A stretch of DNA of 21,897 nt. It comes from DATGMB01 sp035293845. GTDB taxonomy: Bacteria; Acidobacteriota; Terriglobia; Bryobacterales; Bryobacteraceae. The position numbers and the translations under genes were made by a program. The notes beneath the pieces are model-generated. The model was not told the DNA's origin, did not search any database, and saw nothing but the letters and a program-made list of their open reading frames with translations. Positions 13,394 to 21,040 of this stretch are shown here, piece after piece (within the stretch, counting starts at the first letter, position 1; each line of letters begins with the position of its first letter). Where the stretch lies: NCBI GenBank assembly GCA_035293845.1, contig DATGMB010000034.1, positions 1-21,897 of the forward strand, read 5' to 3'.

Positions 13394-15646
13394 ATGCGGA
13401 TCACCTGGTTTCGGAGAACTGTAGCCGCTACGGCAGTGGTCTACGGAATCGCTCTGCTGGCTACGCTTTCGGTGGTTTGGCAGCGCGGCGGCGTGGCTCG
13501 CATTAAGGGGTGGGGGTGCGAGTCGACTGAGCACCCGCGAGTGACATGGGTCGATCCGGGGACTCCGGCGGCGGGCGTACTGCAGCCGGGAGACCGCATC
13601 CTCTCCATCGACGGCGAGAGCCGCTATCGCGGAGTGTTTGGGCCGATCCAGCAGATCTGGAGCTATCCACCGGGCAGAACCTATCATGTCAAATTCCTGC
13701 GCGCGGGAACCGCGCGGGAAGCCGACCTGCAGATCACGAGCCGCCCTGACCGTTCGAAGATTCCGCTGATTGTGTGCTTTCTCTTCGGAAGCCTGACCTT
13801 TTTTGGCACGGCGTTCCTGCTGGGATGGCAGCGGCCCGAGCTGCGCACCGCGCGCATCGGCTGGATGGCGTCGCTGTTGACCGCGTTCGTCTATCTTTGC
13901 CTGATGCTCGAGGTCACCTATTCGTTGGGCTGGGAACCCACCGCGCTGCAGGGGATTCTGGTATGGCCCGATCGCATCAACCTTTGGTTCGCCTGGTGGT
14001 TCGTGGCGGAGTTTCCGGTGGCCACCGCTCTCAGCCCGTTCTGGCGACGCGTTCGGATCGGGCTGGCGGTCTTGTGCGCGGCGGTCTGGCTAGACCTGGC
14101 CGCCGGGAAGCTGCCGTTCGTGATCCGTCCCTGGCAGCGGCAGATCCGGACGGCGCTGCCGGCCTGGTGGTTTGACGTCGGAAGTTACCTGGACTGGGCA
14201 TATCTTGCCTGCATCGCCGTTGCCATGGTTGCCGTGGTGGTGCGGAACTACCGGGCGGCGCGCGATCCGGGGGTGCGTCGGCGCATCGAGCTTGTGGCGG
14301 GAGCCGTGTTGGCCGGCACCGCAGGCATGGTGGCGGGCAACTTCGTGGGCGCCTGGCAGGGGGAACTCCTGCACTGGCGCAACCTGGCCCCCTTGCCCAT
14401 ACCGATTTGCTTCGCCTATGCGGTGGTGAAGCACCGTGTGCTGGACCTGCGGCTCGCCGTCCGGAGAAGCTTACCGTATCTCCTGGCGCGCCAGCTTCTG
14501 CGGGCTCTCATGCTGGCCCCATTGATCGTCCTGGGGGTTCGCGTCTGGCGCAATCCGGCGGCGCCGGCCGGCAGCCTCGGGAATCTGGCCTGCATCGCGT
14601 TGGTCGCCGCCGCGATGCTGGCCTTGGAGTTCCGTAACCGCATCCTGGCGGCAGTGGACCGCTGGTTCTTCCGCGAGACACTGGATCGGGAGAAGCACAT
14701 CCGGGTGCTGCTGGCCGAAATGAGCCGCACCGACTCCTGGCAGGGCGTCGTCGATCTGGCTACGACCCGACTGGCGGCGCTGTTCGGCGCCGAGTCCGTC
14801 GAGGTTTCGGAGGTCGAGGAAGACAGCCCCGCGCGGGAGAAAGCGCCGGGCGCGGCTTTCCCGATCGCGGCGCCGCATGGCCGCGTGCTCGGCCTCCTTC
14901 GCATGGGTCCCAAGCGCTCCGAAGAGGCCTACACGGCAACCGAGCGGGAACTGCTGGCCCTGGTCGCGGCGCAGATGGGCCTGGTCGCGGACAACCTTCT
15001 GCTGGCTACGGAGCGTTTCGAGGCCGTGGTATCCGAGCGCAAGCGGATCGCGCGCGAGGTGCATGACACCGCCGGTCACGGATTCGCCGGCATCTCGCTG
15101 TATCTTGAAGCCGCACGCAAGAGCCTGCGCCGGTCGCCGGAAGAGGCCGCGCAATATCTGGAAGAAGCCCGAACGATCGCCAAGCAGAGCTTGCAAGCGA
15201 CCCGGGACTCGGTGGCGGCGATGCGTGCCCCGTCCGGGCTGGACCTGGAGGCGCGCCTCCGATCGCTGGCCGATGCATCCGGTGCGGGGCCGTCCATCTC
15301 GGTGCGCATCGCAAACGGTGTGTGCCGCGCCGCATCTCCCGATGTGCAGTGGCATCTGGCGCGGATCGCGGAGGAAGCGGTAACGAATGCGCGCAAACAC
15401 GCATCGGCCCGGGAAATCCAAATCGATCTCGAAGCCCAAGACAGTACCCTGCTCCTGCGAATCCACGACGACGGCAGCGGGTTCGATACGCGCGCGTCAG
15501 GCGCACGCGGCTACGGCCTGGCAGGCATGCGGGAGCGCGCGGGTGAGATGCGTGGGAGTATCGATATCGCCTCCGCCCCCGGAAAGGGCACAGAAGTGCG
15601 CGTCACGGTTCCGGCGGCCCTTTCCATGGTGGGAGAAACGGCTTGA
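13394..15646 (+). CDS. ComP-like sensor histidine kinase (TM-PDZ-multiTM-GAF-HisKA_3-HATPase)
   Basis: A 750-residue kinase; ATG 13394 is chosen because the first TM starts 7 residues later, and the upstream open frame is not membrane-like. Order of parts: TM1 (8-28); extracytoplasmic PDZ-like domain (about 48-115, with VDPGTPAAGVLQPGDRILSI); about seven TM helices (123-145, 156-176, 195-213, 222-237, 265-284, 299-320, 332-346), then two more around 368-412; a GAF-like domain (about 430-540); the dimerisation helix with phospho-acceptor His557 in AREVHDTAGHG; and an ATPase domain with Asn665 (EEAVTNARKHA), DDGSGFD (692-698) and GYGLAGMRERA (706-716). This order, including the PDZ-like loop and the juxtamembrane 'F.YAVVKHRVLDLRLAVRR' stretch, matches Bacillus ComP as I remember it. 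The Gln of the HDxxxQ phosphatase motif is His562. The regulator gene overlaps its stop by 4 bp. The ligand is unknown. Confidence 0.88.
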   Translation: MRITWFRRTVAATAVVYGIALLATLSVVWQRGGVARIKGWGCESTEHPRVTWVDPGTPAAGVLQPGDRILSIDGESRYRGVFGPIQQIWSYPPGRTYHVKFLRAGTAREADLQITSRPDRSKIPLIVCFLFGSLTFFGTAFLLGWQRPELRTARIGWMASLLTAFVYLCLMLEVTYSLGWEPTALQGILVWPDRINLWFAWWFVAEFPVATALSPFWRRVRIGLAVLCAAVWLDLAAGKLPFVIRPWQRQIRTALPAWWFDVGSYLDWAYLACIAVAMVAVVVRNYRAARDPGVRRRIELVAGAVLAGTAGMVAGNFVGAWQGELLHWRNLAPLPIPICFAYAVVKHRVLDLRLAVRRSLPYLLARQLLRALMLAPLIVLGVRVWRNPAAPAGSLGNLACIALVAAAMLALEFRNRILAAVDRWFFRETLDREKHIRVLLAEMSRTDSWQGVVDLATTRLAALFGAESVEVSEVEEDSPAREKAPGAAFPIAAPHGRVLGLLRMGPKRSEEAYTATERELLALVAAQMGLVADNLLLATERFEAVVSERKRIAREVHDTAGHGFAGISLYLEAARKSLRRSPEEAAQYLEEARTIAKQSLQATRDSVAAMRAPSGLDLEARLRSLADASGAGPSISVRIANGVCRAASPDVQWHLARIAEEAVTNARKHASAREIQIDLEAQDSTLLLRIHDDGSGFDTRASGARGYGLAGMRERAGEMRGSIDIASAPGKGTEVRVTVPAALSMVGETA

Positions 15647-16272
15647 TCTCGGTGCTGCTGGTGGACGATCACAGAGTCGTGCGAGCCGGCCTCACCGCTC
15701 TGATCCATCTCGAACCGGATATGCGCGTTGTGGGCGAGGCCGCTGACGGAGAGGAAGCGATTCGGCGGTACGAGGCTCTGCTCCCGGACGTGGTCCTGAT
15801 GGATCTCAAACTGCCTGGAATGCCGGGCTGGCGCGTGACGGCCGCGATCCGAAGCCGCTGGCCCGATTGCCGGATCCTGGTATTCACGACCCTGATCGGC
15901 GACGAACATGTGTATCAGGCCCTGCAAGCAGGCGCCCTCGGGTACATCCTGAAGGATGCCGACGATACCGAATTGACGAACGCGATCCGGCGGACGGCCG
16001 CGGGCCAGCGTACGATTCCCGCCACGGTCGCATCGGCCCTTGACCAGCGCCTCGCGTCCGATCCGCTGACGGCTCGCGAGCTCGACATTCTCCGCCTGGT
16101 TGCGGCGGGGTTCAGCAACCGCGAGGCTGGAGAGCGCCTCGGCCTGACCGAAAACACGGTGAAGGGTTATCTGAAGAGCATCATCTCCAAACTGAACGCG
16201 CCGGATCGGACCGCGGCGGCGATGATCGCGGTGCAACGCGGGCTCATCGACGTCTGCGGTAACCCGATGTAG
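15643..16272 (+). CDS. NarL/FixJ-family response regulator (REC + LuxR-type HTH)
   Basis: A 209-residue regulator from a TTG start at 15643 that overlaps the kinase TGA by 4 bp (TTGA), with GGGAGA upstream as ribosome-binding site. The receiver domain (residues 1-120) has acidic Asp8-Asp9, phospho-acceptor Asp54 in VVLMDLKLPG, a Thr in FTTLIGD and Lys104 in YILKDAD. The C-terminal LuxR-type helix-turn-helix (about 142-204) includes LTARELDILRLVAAGFSNRE and LGLTENTVKGYLKSIISKLN. It is the evident partner of the upstream HisKA_3 kinase, as ComA is to ComP or NarL to NarX. Targets are unknown; the divergent PEP-CTERM/LtaS-like unit is a natural candidate. It converges with the small membrane protein gene, 33 bp away. 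Confidence 0.93.
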   Translation: MISVLLVDDHRVVRAGLTALIHLEPDMRVVGEAADGEEAIRRYEALLPDVVLMDLKLPGMPGWRVTAAIRSRWPDCRILVFTTLIGDEHVYQALQAGALGYILKDADDTELTNAIRRTAAGQRTIPATVASALDQRLASDPLTARELDILRLVAAGFSNREAGERLGLTENTVKGYLKSIISKLNAPDRTAAAMIAVQRGLIDVCGNPM

Positions 16273-16305
16273 GCGGCCGGGATGTGGCGGCCGATCCGGC
16301 TCAAG

Positions 16306-16623
16306 CTACCGCGAAAACCGTTTCAGCCGGAACATCTCAACAAACGAAATCCAGAGATTCACCGCGCCCACGCCGCTGACCGCGCCGCGGACGTACAGAT
16401 TGCCCCAGTACTGGTGCCACTCCGGAACGACTGTGGCGAAATAATTGTTGTCCCAGCCGTCCGTCCACGGAAAGATCAGCAGGAAGAAGCCCATCGCCAG
16501 GCAGAACGCCACGAAGAGCACAGCCCCGGCCTTCTGATACCAGCGGTACCGCCGGCGGATCGTCGTCACCGGCTGGGGCAGCGCCGGCTCGTGTTCCTGC
16601 CTCTGAAATTCGCTGGGCATCAT
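16306..16623 (-). CDS. Small two-TM membrane protein coupled to rnhB (105 aa)
   Basis: A 105-residue protein starting at ATG 16623; this ATG overlaps the rnhB stop (ATGA), which decides between the two adjacent ATGs. A polar N-terminus with an Arg-rich patch (TIRRRYRWYQK, residues 21-31) is followed by TM1 (AGAVLFVAFCLAMGFFLLIF, 32-51), an aromatic extracytoplasmic loop (PWTDGWDNNYFATVVPEWHQYW) and TM2 (about 78-96), ending in a basic RLKRFSR. I recognise no family. The aromatic loop and the invariant-looking WGN/RGAVSG segment suggest a conserved small integral membrane protein. The stop/start overlap argues that it is a real gene expressed at the end of the trmD-rplS-rnhB block. Confidence 0.75.
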   Translation of the reverse strand: MMPSEFQRQEHEPALPQPVTTIRRRYRWYQKAGAVLFVAFCLAMGFFLLIFPWTDGWDNNYFATVVPEWHQYWGNLYVRGAVSGVGAVNLWISFVEMFRLKRFSR

Positions 16624-17303
16624 GCCGCGCCCGCCGTGCCGAAAAGGTCCATCTGAGGATCGTATTCCAGGGGAAACCGCGAGTGCGCGCGAACGGGCTC
16701 GAAGCTCAGGCGATGCAGCGGTGTGGGCCCAAACCGTTCGAGTGCGCGAAAATGTTCCGGGGTAGCGTAGCCTTTGTTCTCCGCGAGCCCGTATTCGGGA
16801 AAGATTTCGTCCCAGGTGCGCATACAGGCGTCCCGGTAAACCTTGGCGATAATGGATGCCGCGGCGATCGCGTGGCACCGCGCATCGCCATGGATCAGCC
16901 CGCGCTGCGGAAGCGGCAAATCGATCGCCACCGCATCGACCAGCAGGAAATCCGGCGGCGGATCGAGCCGGCCGACGGCCACCCGCATCGCCAGCCGTGA
17001 TGCCTGGTAGATGTTGATGGAATCGATCGTCGCCGCGTCCACCGCGGCGATGGCCCATGCCACGGCGCGCTCCCGGATCCGCTCCGCCAGCACTTCGCGG
17101 CGCGCGGCATCGAGCAGTTTGCTATCGTTCAGCCCCCGCACCGGGCGGTCCGGGCACAGGACGACCGCCGCGGCCACGACGGGTCCAAACAGCGCCCCGC
17201 GGCCCACTTCATCGACCCCGGCCACCGCACGGTATCCGCGCGCCTGCAACTCACGTTCGAGCGTCGCTTCGCAACGGATTTTGCCCGAGGCCTCGGGTCG
17301 CAT
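16620..17303 (-). CDS. rnhB: Ribonuclease HII
   Basis: A 227-residue enzyme that cuts RNA in RNA-DNA hybrids and single ribonucleotides left in DNA. The DEVGRG motif (Asp31, Glu32), LNDSK (59-63), Asp123 in FLLVDAV and Asp140 in IHGDARCHAIAAASIIAK complete the four-carboxylate active site; the 17-residue gap between the last two Asp residues fits the family. YGLAENKGYATPEH and a C-terminal RRSF-like LHRLSFEPV stretch also fit. It follows rplS by 32 bp, the common trmD-rplS-rnhB order. A TACGAT box lies 4 nt before the ATG, but transcription from upstream is more likely. Confidence 0.95.
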   Translation of the reverse strand: MRPEASGKIRCEATLERELQARGYRAVAGVDEVGRGALFGPVVAAAVVLCPDRPVRGLNDSKLLDAARREVLAERIRERAVAWAIAAVDAATIDSINIYQASRLAMRVAVGRLDPPPDFLLVDAVAIDLPLPQRGLIHGDARCHAIAAASIIAKVYRDACMRTWDEIFPEYGLAENKGYATPEHFRALERFGPTPLHRLSFEPVRAHSRFPLEYDPQMDLFGTAGAA

Positions 17304-17335
17304 GAAAATCGTACCTGCCTGCGGTCCCGGAATAA

Positions 17336-17683
17336 TTATTCGCGTTCGCGCAGGCGGGCGGCCTTGCCCTTGAGGTTGCGGAGGTAATAGAGCTTGGCGC
17401 GGCGCACACGTCCAGTGCGCACCACATCGATGTGATCGATGACCCGCGCATTCACGGGAAAGATGCGTTCGACGCCCTGGCCGAAGCTGACCTTGCGAAC
17501 CGTGATGGATTCGCCCATGCCCGTGTTGTTGCGGGCGATCACGGTGCCTTCAAAGGCCTGCAGCCGCTCTTTATCGCCTTCCTTGATCTTGACGTGGACG
17601 CGGATGGTATCGCCGGGCCGAAACACCGGGACGTCTGTCCGCTTGTTCTTGTTAATAAACTTCGTCAACAGCGCATTCTGCAT
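17336..17683 (-). CDS. rplS: 50S ribosomal protein L19
   Basis: A 115-residue protein starting at ATG 17683 (MQNALLTKFINKN), with AGGAAA 5 nt upstream; ten more codons upstream are open but do not belong to L19. Family motifs are clear: RPGDTIRVHVKIKEGDKERLQAFEG, ARNNTGMGESITVRKVSFG, VERIFPVNARVIDHIDVVR and the C-terminal VRRAKLYYLRNLKGKAARLRE. L19 sits at the 30S-50S interface. The gene is 57 bp downstream of trmD in the usual order. A TACACT hexamer in the gap (around 17705) could provide an extra promoter. Confidence 0.97.
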   Translation of the reverse strand: MQNALLTKFINKNKRTDVPVFRPGDTIRVHVKIKEGDKERLQAFEGTVIARNNTGMGESITVRKVSFGQGVERIFPVNARVIDHIDVVRTGRVRRAKLYYLRNLKGKAARLRERE

Positions 17684-17740
17684 GGAAATTTCCTGGAAAC
17701 TACCAGTGTACACGAAGTTGGAGGCGAAAATCTCCCGGCG

Positions 17741-18439
17741 TTACGGTTCATTCAGCAAATCCGGCCGCAGCCGCCGCGTCTTTTCGAGCGCCGCCCGCCG
17801 CCGGAATTGCCGGATCTCCTCGTGGTTTCCCTTCAGCAGCACTTCCGGCGCCTTCCAGCCGCGGAAATCGGCCGGGCGGGTCCAATGGGGACAGTCGAGC
17901 AGCCCTTCGCCGTGGCCGGTCTCCTGGAAGGATTCGAATGCCGCGGAGGTCTCGTTGCCGAGCACGCCCGGCATCAGGCGCGCCACCGTATCCACCACCA
18001 CGGCCGCCGCCAGCTCGCCACCGCTCAGGACGTAATTGCCGATCGAAACTTCCTCATCGGCGAGGTGCTCCGCCACGCGTTCGTCGACACCCTCATACCG
18101 CCCGCAGATCAGCAGCAACTCGGAAGCCTGCGCCAGCCGGTTGGCCATGGCCTGGTCGAACAGGCGGCCCTGCGCCGAAAGCAGCACGATTCGCTGCTCG
18201 GGACGACGCTCCGGCCAGATGCACTCCACCGCATCGAAGATGGGCTTCGGCTTGAGCACCATGCCTTCGCCGCCGCCGAACGGCCGGTCGTCGACCGTCT
18301 TGTGGCGGTCGTGCGTCCAGTCCCGGAGATTGTGAATGCGGATGTCGAGCAGGCCCGCGTCTTTGGCGCGCTTCACCACGCCGAAATCGAATGGCCCCGC
18401 GAAAAACTCGGGGAAAATCGTGAGGATGTGGAAAATCAC
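17741..18439 (-). CDS. trmD: tRNA (guanine37-N1)-methyltransferase
   Basis: A 232-residue SPOUT-fold enzyme that methylates G37 of tRNAs from AdoMet, preventing +1 frameshifts. The start is GTG 18439, which overlaps the rimM TGA by 4 bp (GTGA); the frame is open further upstream only as a shadow of rimM. Motifs: FHILTIFPEFF, DDRPFGGGEGMVLKP, LLSAQGRLFDQ, and the trefoil-knot LICGRYEGVDERV followed by EEVSIGNYVLSGGELAA. The C-terminal domain ends RRRAALEKTRRLRPDLL. Length and motif order match the family. Confidence 0.97.
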   Translation of the reverse strand: MIFHILTIFPEFFAGPFDFGVVKRAKDAGLLDIRIHNLRDWTHDRHKTVDDRPFGGGEGMVLKPKPIFDAVECIWPERRPEQRIVLLSAQGRLFDQAMANRLAQASELLLICGRYEGVDERVAEHLADEEVSIGNYVLSGGELAAAVVVDTVARLMPGVLGNETSAAFESFQETGHGEGLLDCPHWTRPADFRGWKAPEVLLKGNHEEIRQFRRRAALEKTRRLRPDLLNEP

Positions 18440-18966
18440 GCGCGGTTCAATTCCTTGAGACCCGGGGGTAATTCTACGGCGATGCGCCGCGCGGCCGGGT
18501 CGATCGCGACGCAGATCTCGCGCGCGAACGGAATGAGGAGATCGCCGACCACCAGCAGCCCCGCCCCGCCGGCATCCTCCCACCGGGACACCCGGCCCAA
18601 TGTCTCGCCCGTCGCCCGCTCGATCACTTCGCAGCCGATGAGATCGGATTCGAAGAACTCGCCCGGCTCGAGCGGCATGCGTTCGGCCAGGGGAATGCGC
18701 ACCTCCGCGCCGCACAGCCGCTCCGCGTCCGAAATCGAATCCACGCCGCGGAATTTCAGGATCAGCGTGCCATCGTGGAACCAGGACGTTTCCACTTCCA
18801 GCCGCTCGCCCTCCGGCGCCAGTCCGGCGCCGAACAGATACACAGCAGAGAGGTTCTGGTACCGCTCCGGCTTGCTACTGAGGGCGATGGCCGTCAGTTC
18901 GCCGCGATTACCTCGCGTCTTGCCGAGCAGGGCAATGGCAACCCACTCGGCATCGCTGGAACTCAC
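18436..18966 (-). CDS. rimM: 16S rRNA processing protein RimM
   Basis: A 176-residue protein with an N-terminal beta-barrel starting WVAIALLGKTRGNRGELTAIAL (the family's 'G.I...G..GE..V' entry, residues 8-29) and a C-terminal PRC-barrel domain with FFESDLIGCEV (104-114) and LLIPFAREICVAID. RimM binds ribosomal protein S19 and helps mature the 30S head. It overlaps khpA and trmD by 4 bp each, so the three are translationally coupled. Its position next to trmD confirms the call. Confidence 0.95.
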   Translation of the reverse strand: MSSSDAEWVAIALLGKTRGNRGELTAIALSSKPERYQNLSAVYLFGAGLAPEGERLEVETSWFHDGTLILKFRGVDSISDAERLCGAEVRIPLAERMPLEPGEFFESDLIGCEVIERATGETLGRVSRWEDAGGAGLLVVGDLLIPFAREICVAIDPAARRIAVELPPGLKELNRA

Positions 18967-19193
18967 TCGAGAATTTCCAGGGTGAAGCGGCGGTTCAGCT
19001 TCATGCCGGCCGCGCCCAAAATCGTGCGGATGGAGCGGGCGGTCCGTCCCTGCTTGCCGATGACCTTGCCCAGGTCGCTCGGAGCGACTTTCAGTTCGAG
19101 CACGGTGACCTGCTCTCCCTGTACCTCACGCACCGCGACCTCCTCCGGGATGTCAACCAGAGCTTTCGCGATGTCTTCGATCAACTGTTTCAT
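18963..19193 (-). CDS. khpA: KH-domain RNA-binding protein KhpA
   Basis: A 76-residue single KH-domain protein. The start at ATG 19193 is chosen for the GAGGGAGG ribosome-binding stretch just upstream and the usual MKQLIEDIAKALVD opening. The RNA-binding loop is VIGKQGRTARSIRTIL (GxxG = GKQG). KhpA works with KhpB as a global RNA chaperone in Gram-positives and lies between rpsP and rimM in many bacteria, as here. It overlaps rimM by 4 bp. A TACTAT hexamer at 19220-19215 could be its promoter -10. Confidence 0.94.
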   Translation of the reverse strand: MKQLIEDIAKALVDIPEEVAVREVQGEQVTVLELKVAPSDLGKVIGKQGRTARSIRTILGAAGMKLNRRFTLEILE

Positions 19194-19300
19194 CACCCCG
19201 CCTCCCTCAAGCTCATAGTACCCGATAGGGATGGCACTCATTACGGCAAATCATGCCGCACGACGGAAGTAGTCGTTCTGTTCGTTACAGTTAACGAGAG

Positions 19301-19558
19301 TTAGGCAACCGGCGCAGCGGCCGGGGCGGGGTTCTGCTCGACCAGACGCTTCACGGTGTCCGACAACTGCGCACCACTTTTGGTCCAGTGCTCGACGCGG
19401 TCGTGACGGATGGTGACCTGCGCGGGCGTCGTCAGCGGGTTGTAATGGCCCACCACTTCGAGCGCGCGCCCGTTGCGGGCCCGCTCCTTTTCAATCACCA
19501 CGATGCGGTAAAACGGCTTCTTTTTGGCGCCAAACCGCGCCAGACGAATCATCAGCAT
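19301..19558 (-). CDS. rpsP: 30S ribosomal protein S16
   Basis: An 85-residue protein with the S16 signature MIRLARFGAKKKPFYRIVV, VGHYNPLT, and the usual acidic/helical VEHWTKSGAQLSDTVKRLVE, ending in an Ala/Pro tail. The start at 19558 (MLM...) has GGAGA 4 nt upstream. A TACAAT hexamer at 19573-19568 lies 9 nt before the start. The 107-bp gap to khpA (19194-19300) shows only the khpA leader; the upstream gap to ffh holds an inverted repeat. Confidence 0.96.
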   Translation of the reverse strand: MLMIRLARFGAKKKPFYRIVVIEKERARNGRALEVVGHYNPLTTPAQVTIRHDRVEHWTKSGAQLSDTVKRLVEQNPAPAAAPVA

Positions 19559-19567
19559 TCGATCTCC

Positions 19568-19573
19568 ATTGTA
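19568..19573 (-). promoter_or_regulatory. Possible -10 element (TACAAT) for rpsP
   Basis: TACAAT on the minus strand ends 9 nt before the rpsP ATG. Initiation there would leave a leader of only a few bases and cut off most of the GGAGA ribosome-binding site. The CTGACT of the neighbouring inverted repeat lies about 19 nt upstream as a weak -35. Confidence 0.35.
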
Positions 19574-19590
19574 GAGGAATTCCGGAGACA

Positions 19591-19666
19591 GAAGTCAGGA
19601 GTCACGAGCCGACGCGCCGGCGTAGTGCCGAAGCATTCTGGCTCCTGTCTCCTGACTCCTGACTTC
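19591..19666. repeat. 14-bp perfect inverted repeat with CTCCTGA units between ffh and rpsP
   Basis: GAAGTCAGGAGTCA (19591-19604) pairs exactly with TGACTCCTGACTTC (19653-19666), enclosing about 48 bp. The right arm is itself made of near-identical 7-bp units (ctcctgt, ctcctga, ctcctga). GAGCC/GGCTC just inside extends the symmetry. This looks like a dispersed intergenic repeat. It sits 2 nt from the ffh stop and would fold in the ffh-rpsP transcript. No U-tract follows. Confidence 0.7.
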
Positions 19667-19668
19667 CG

Positions 19669-21033
19669 TTACATACCCGGCATGTCTCCGAACGGAAACC
19701 CTGCCGGCAGCTTCATCTTGCCCAGCTTCTTGCCCATCAGGCCGCCGGAAAACGTTTTCATCATCTTCCGTGCCTGCGAGTACTGCTTCAACAACTGATT
19801 GACTTCCTGCACCGACGTGCCGCTGCCTTTCGCGATCCGCCGGCGCCGGCTGCCATTGATGATCATGTGGTTGGCGCGCTCATGCGGTGTCATCGAATCG
19901 ATGATCGCCACCACGTGATTGATTTCTTTTTCGTCGACCTTGACGTCCTTGAGCTCTTTCAGGATGCCGACCTTCGGCATCATACCCAGAATCGATTGCA
20001 ACGGCCCGAGCTTCCGGATCTGCCGCAACTGGTCGCGAAAATCCTCGAGCGTGAAGTCGTTTTCGATGAGCTTGCGCTGCATCTCGACGGCTTTTTTCTT
20101 ATCGATCGCCTCCTCCGCCTTCTCGATGAAGGAGAGGATGTCGCCCATGCCCAGGATGCGATTAGCGGCCCGGTCGGGATGAAACGGTTCGAGCGCATCG
20201 AACTTTTCCCCTACGCCCACGAACTTCAGCGGCTGGCCGGTGACGTGGCGGATCGAAAGCGCCGCGCCGCCGCGCGCGTCGCCATCCATCTTCGTCAGGA
20301 TGACGCCCGTGATGCCCAGGCGCTTGTGGAACTCGTCCGCCGATTTCACCGCGTCCTGCCCGGTCATGGCGTCTGCGACGAACAGAATCTCGACGGGGTT
20401 GAGCTGGCTCTTGAGCTCCTGCAGCTCGACCATCAACTGGTCGTCGATGTGGAGCCGCCCGGCCGTATCGACCAGGACCACATCGCGGCCCGTGTTCGTG
20501 GCTTCCTTGCGCGCGCCTCTGGCGAGCTCGAGCGGCTTCGTCTCGCCGGCGCCCTCATAGATCGGCTGGTTGATCTCGCGCGCGATCACCTTCAACTGCT
20601 CGCGCGCCGCCGGGCGGTACACGTCCACCGAAACCACCATCGGCCGGTGGCCGTTCTTCCCCAGCCACCGGGCCAGCTTGCCCGTGGACGTCGTTTTTCC
20701 CGAGCCCTGCAGGCCGACAATGAGGAATACGCTGGGCGGCTCGTTGGCGAAGCGCAGCTTCGATTCGTGGCTGCCCAGAATCTTGATCAGCTCTTCGTGA
20801 ACAATCTTGACCACCTGCTGCGACGGGGAAAGCGCGGTGAGCACCTCCTCGCCCATGGCCTTGACCTTGATGTTCTCGATGAGCTGCTTGACAACCCGGA
20901 AGTTGACATCGGCCTCGAGCAGCGCCATGCGGATCTCGCGCAGCGCGGACTCCATGTTTTCGGCCGTGAGTTTTCCCTCACCGCGCAGGTTCTTGAAGAC
21001 CCGTTGCAGTTTGTCGGAAAGGTTGTCGAACAT
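19669..21033 (-). CDS. ffh: Signal recognition particle GTPase Ffh (SRP54)
   Basis: A 454-residue protein, full length. The N domain starts MFDNLSDKLQRVFKNLRGEG. The G domain has GLQGSGKTT (residues 107-115), DVYRPAAREQL, DTAGR (189-193), TKMDGDARGG (247-256) and GVGEKFDALEPF. The Met-rich M domain begins about residue 325 (LGPLQSILGMMPK) and contains RRRRIAKGSGTSVQEVNQLLKQ, which binds 4.5S RNA, ending in a GFPFGDMPGM tail. It brings signal-peptide-bearing ribosomes to FtsY and the Sec translocon. TAGAAT lies 7 nt before the ATG without a Shine-Dalgarno. It precedes rpsP as in many bacteria. Confidence 0.98.
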   Translation of the reverse strand: MFDNLSDKLQRVFKNLRGEGKLTAENMESALREIRMALLEADVNFRVVKQLIENIKVKAMGEEVLTALSPSQQVVKIVHEELIKILGSHESKLRFANEPPSVFLIVGLQGSGKTTSTGKLARWLGKNGHRPMVVSVDVYRPAAREQLKVIAREINQPIYEGAGETKPLELARGARKEATNTGRDVVLVDTAGRLHIDDQLMVELQELKSQLNPVEILFVADAMTGQDAVKSADEFHKRLGITGVILTKMDGDARGGAALSIRHVTGQPLKFVGVGEKFDALEPFHPDRAANRILGMGDILSFIEKAEEAIDKKKAVEMQRKLIENDFTLEDFRDQLRQIRKLGPLQSILGMMPKVGILKELKDVKVDEKEINHVVAIIDSMTPHERANHMIINGSRRRRIAKGSGTSVQEVNQLLKQYSQARKMMKTFSGGLMGKKLGKMKLPAGFPFGDMPGM

Positions 21034-21040
21034 GATGGAA

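Noticed and set aside
16295..16331. TCCGGCT ... AGCCGGA inverted repeat near the convergent ends of the regulator and the small membrane protein gene
   Set aside because: A 7-bp stem with a 23-base loop that partly overlaps coding sequence is too weak to call a terminator.
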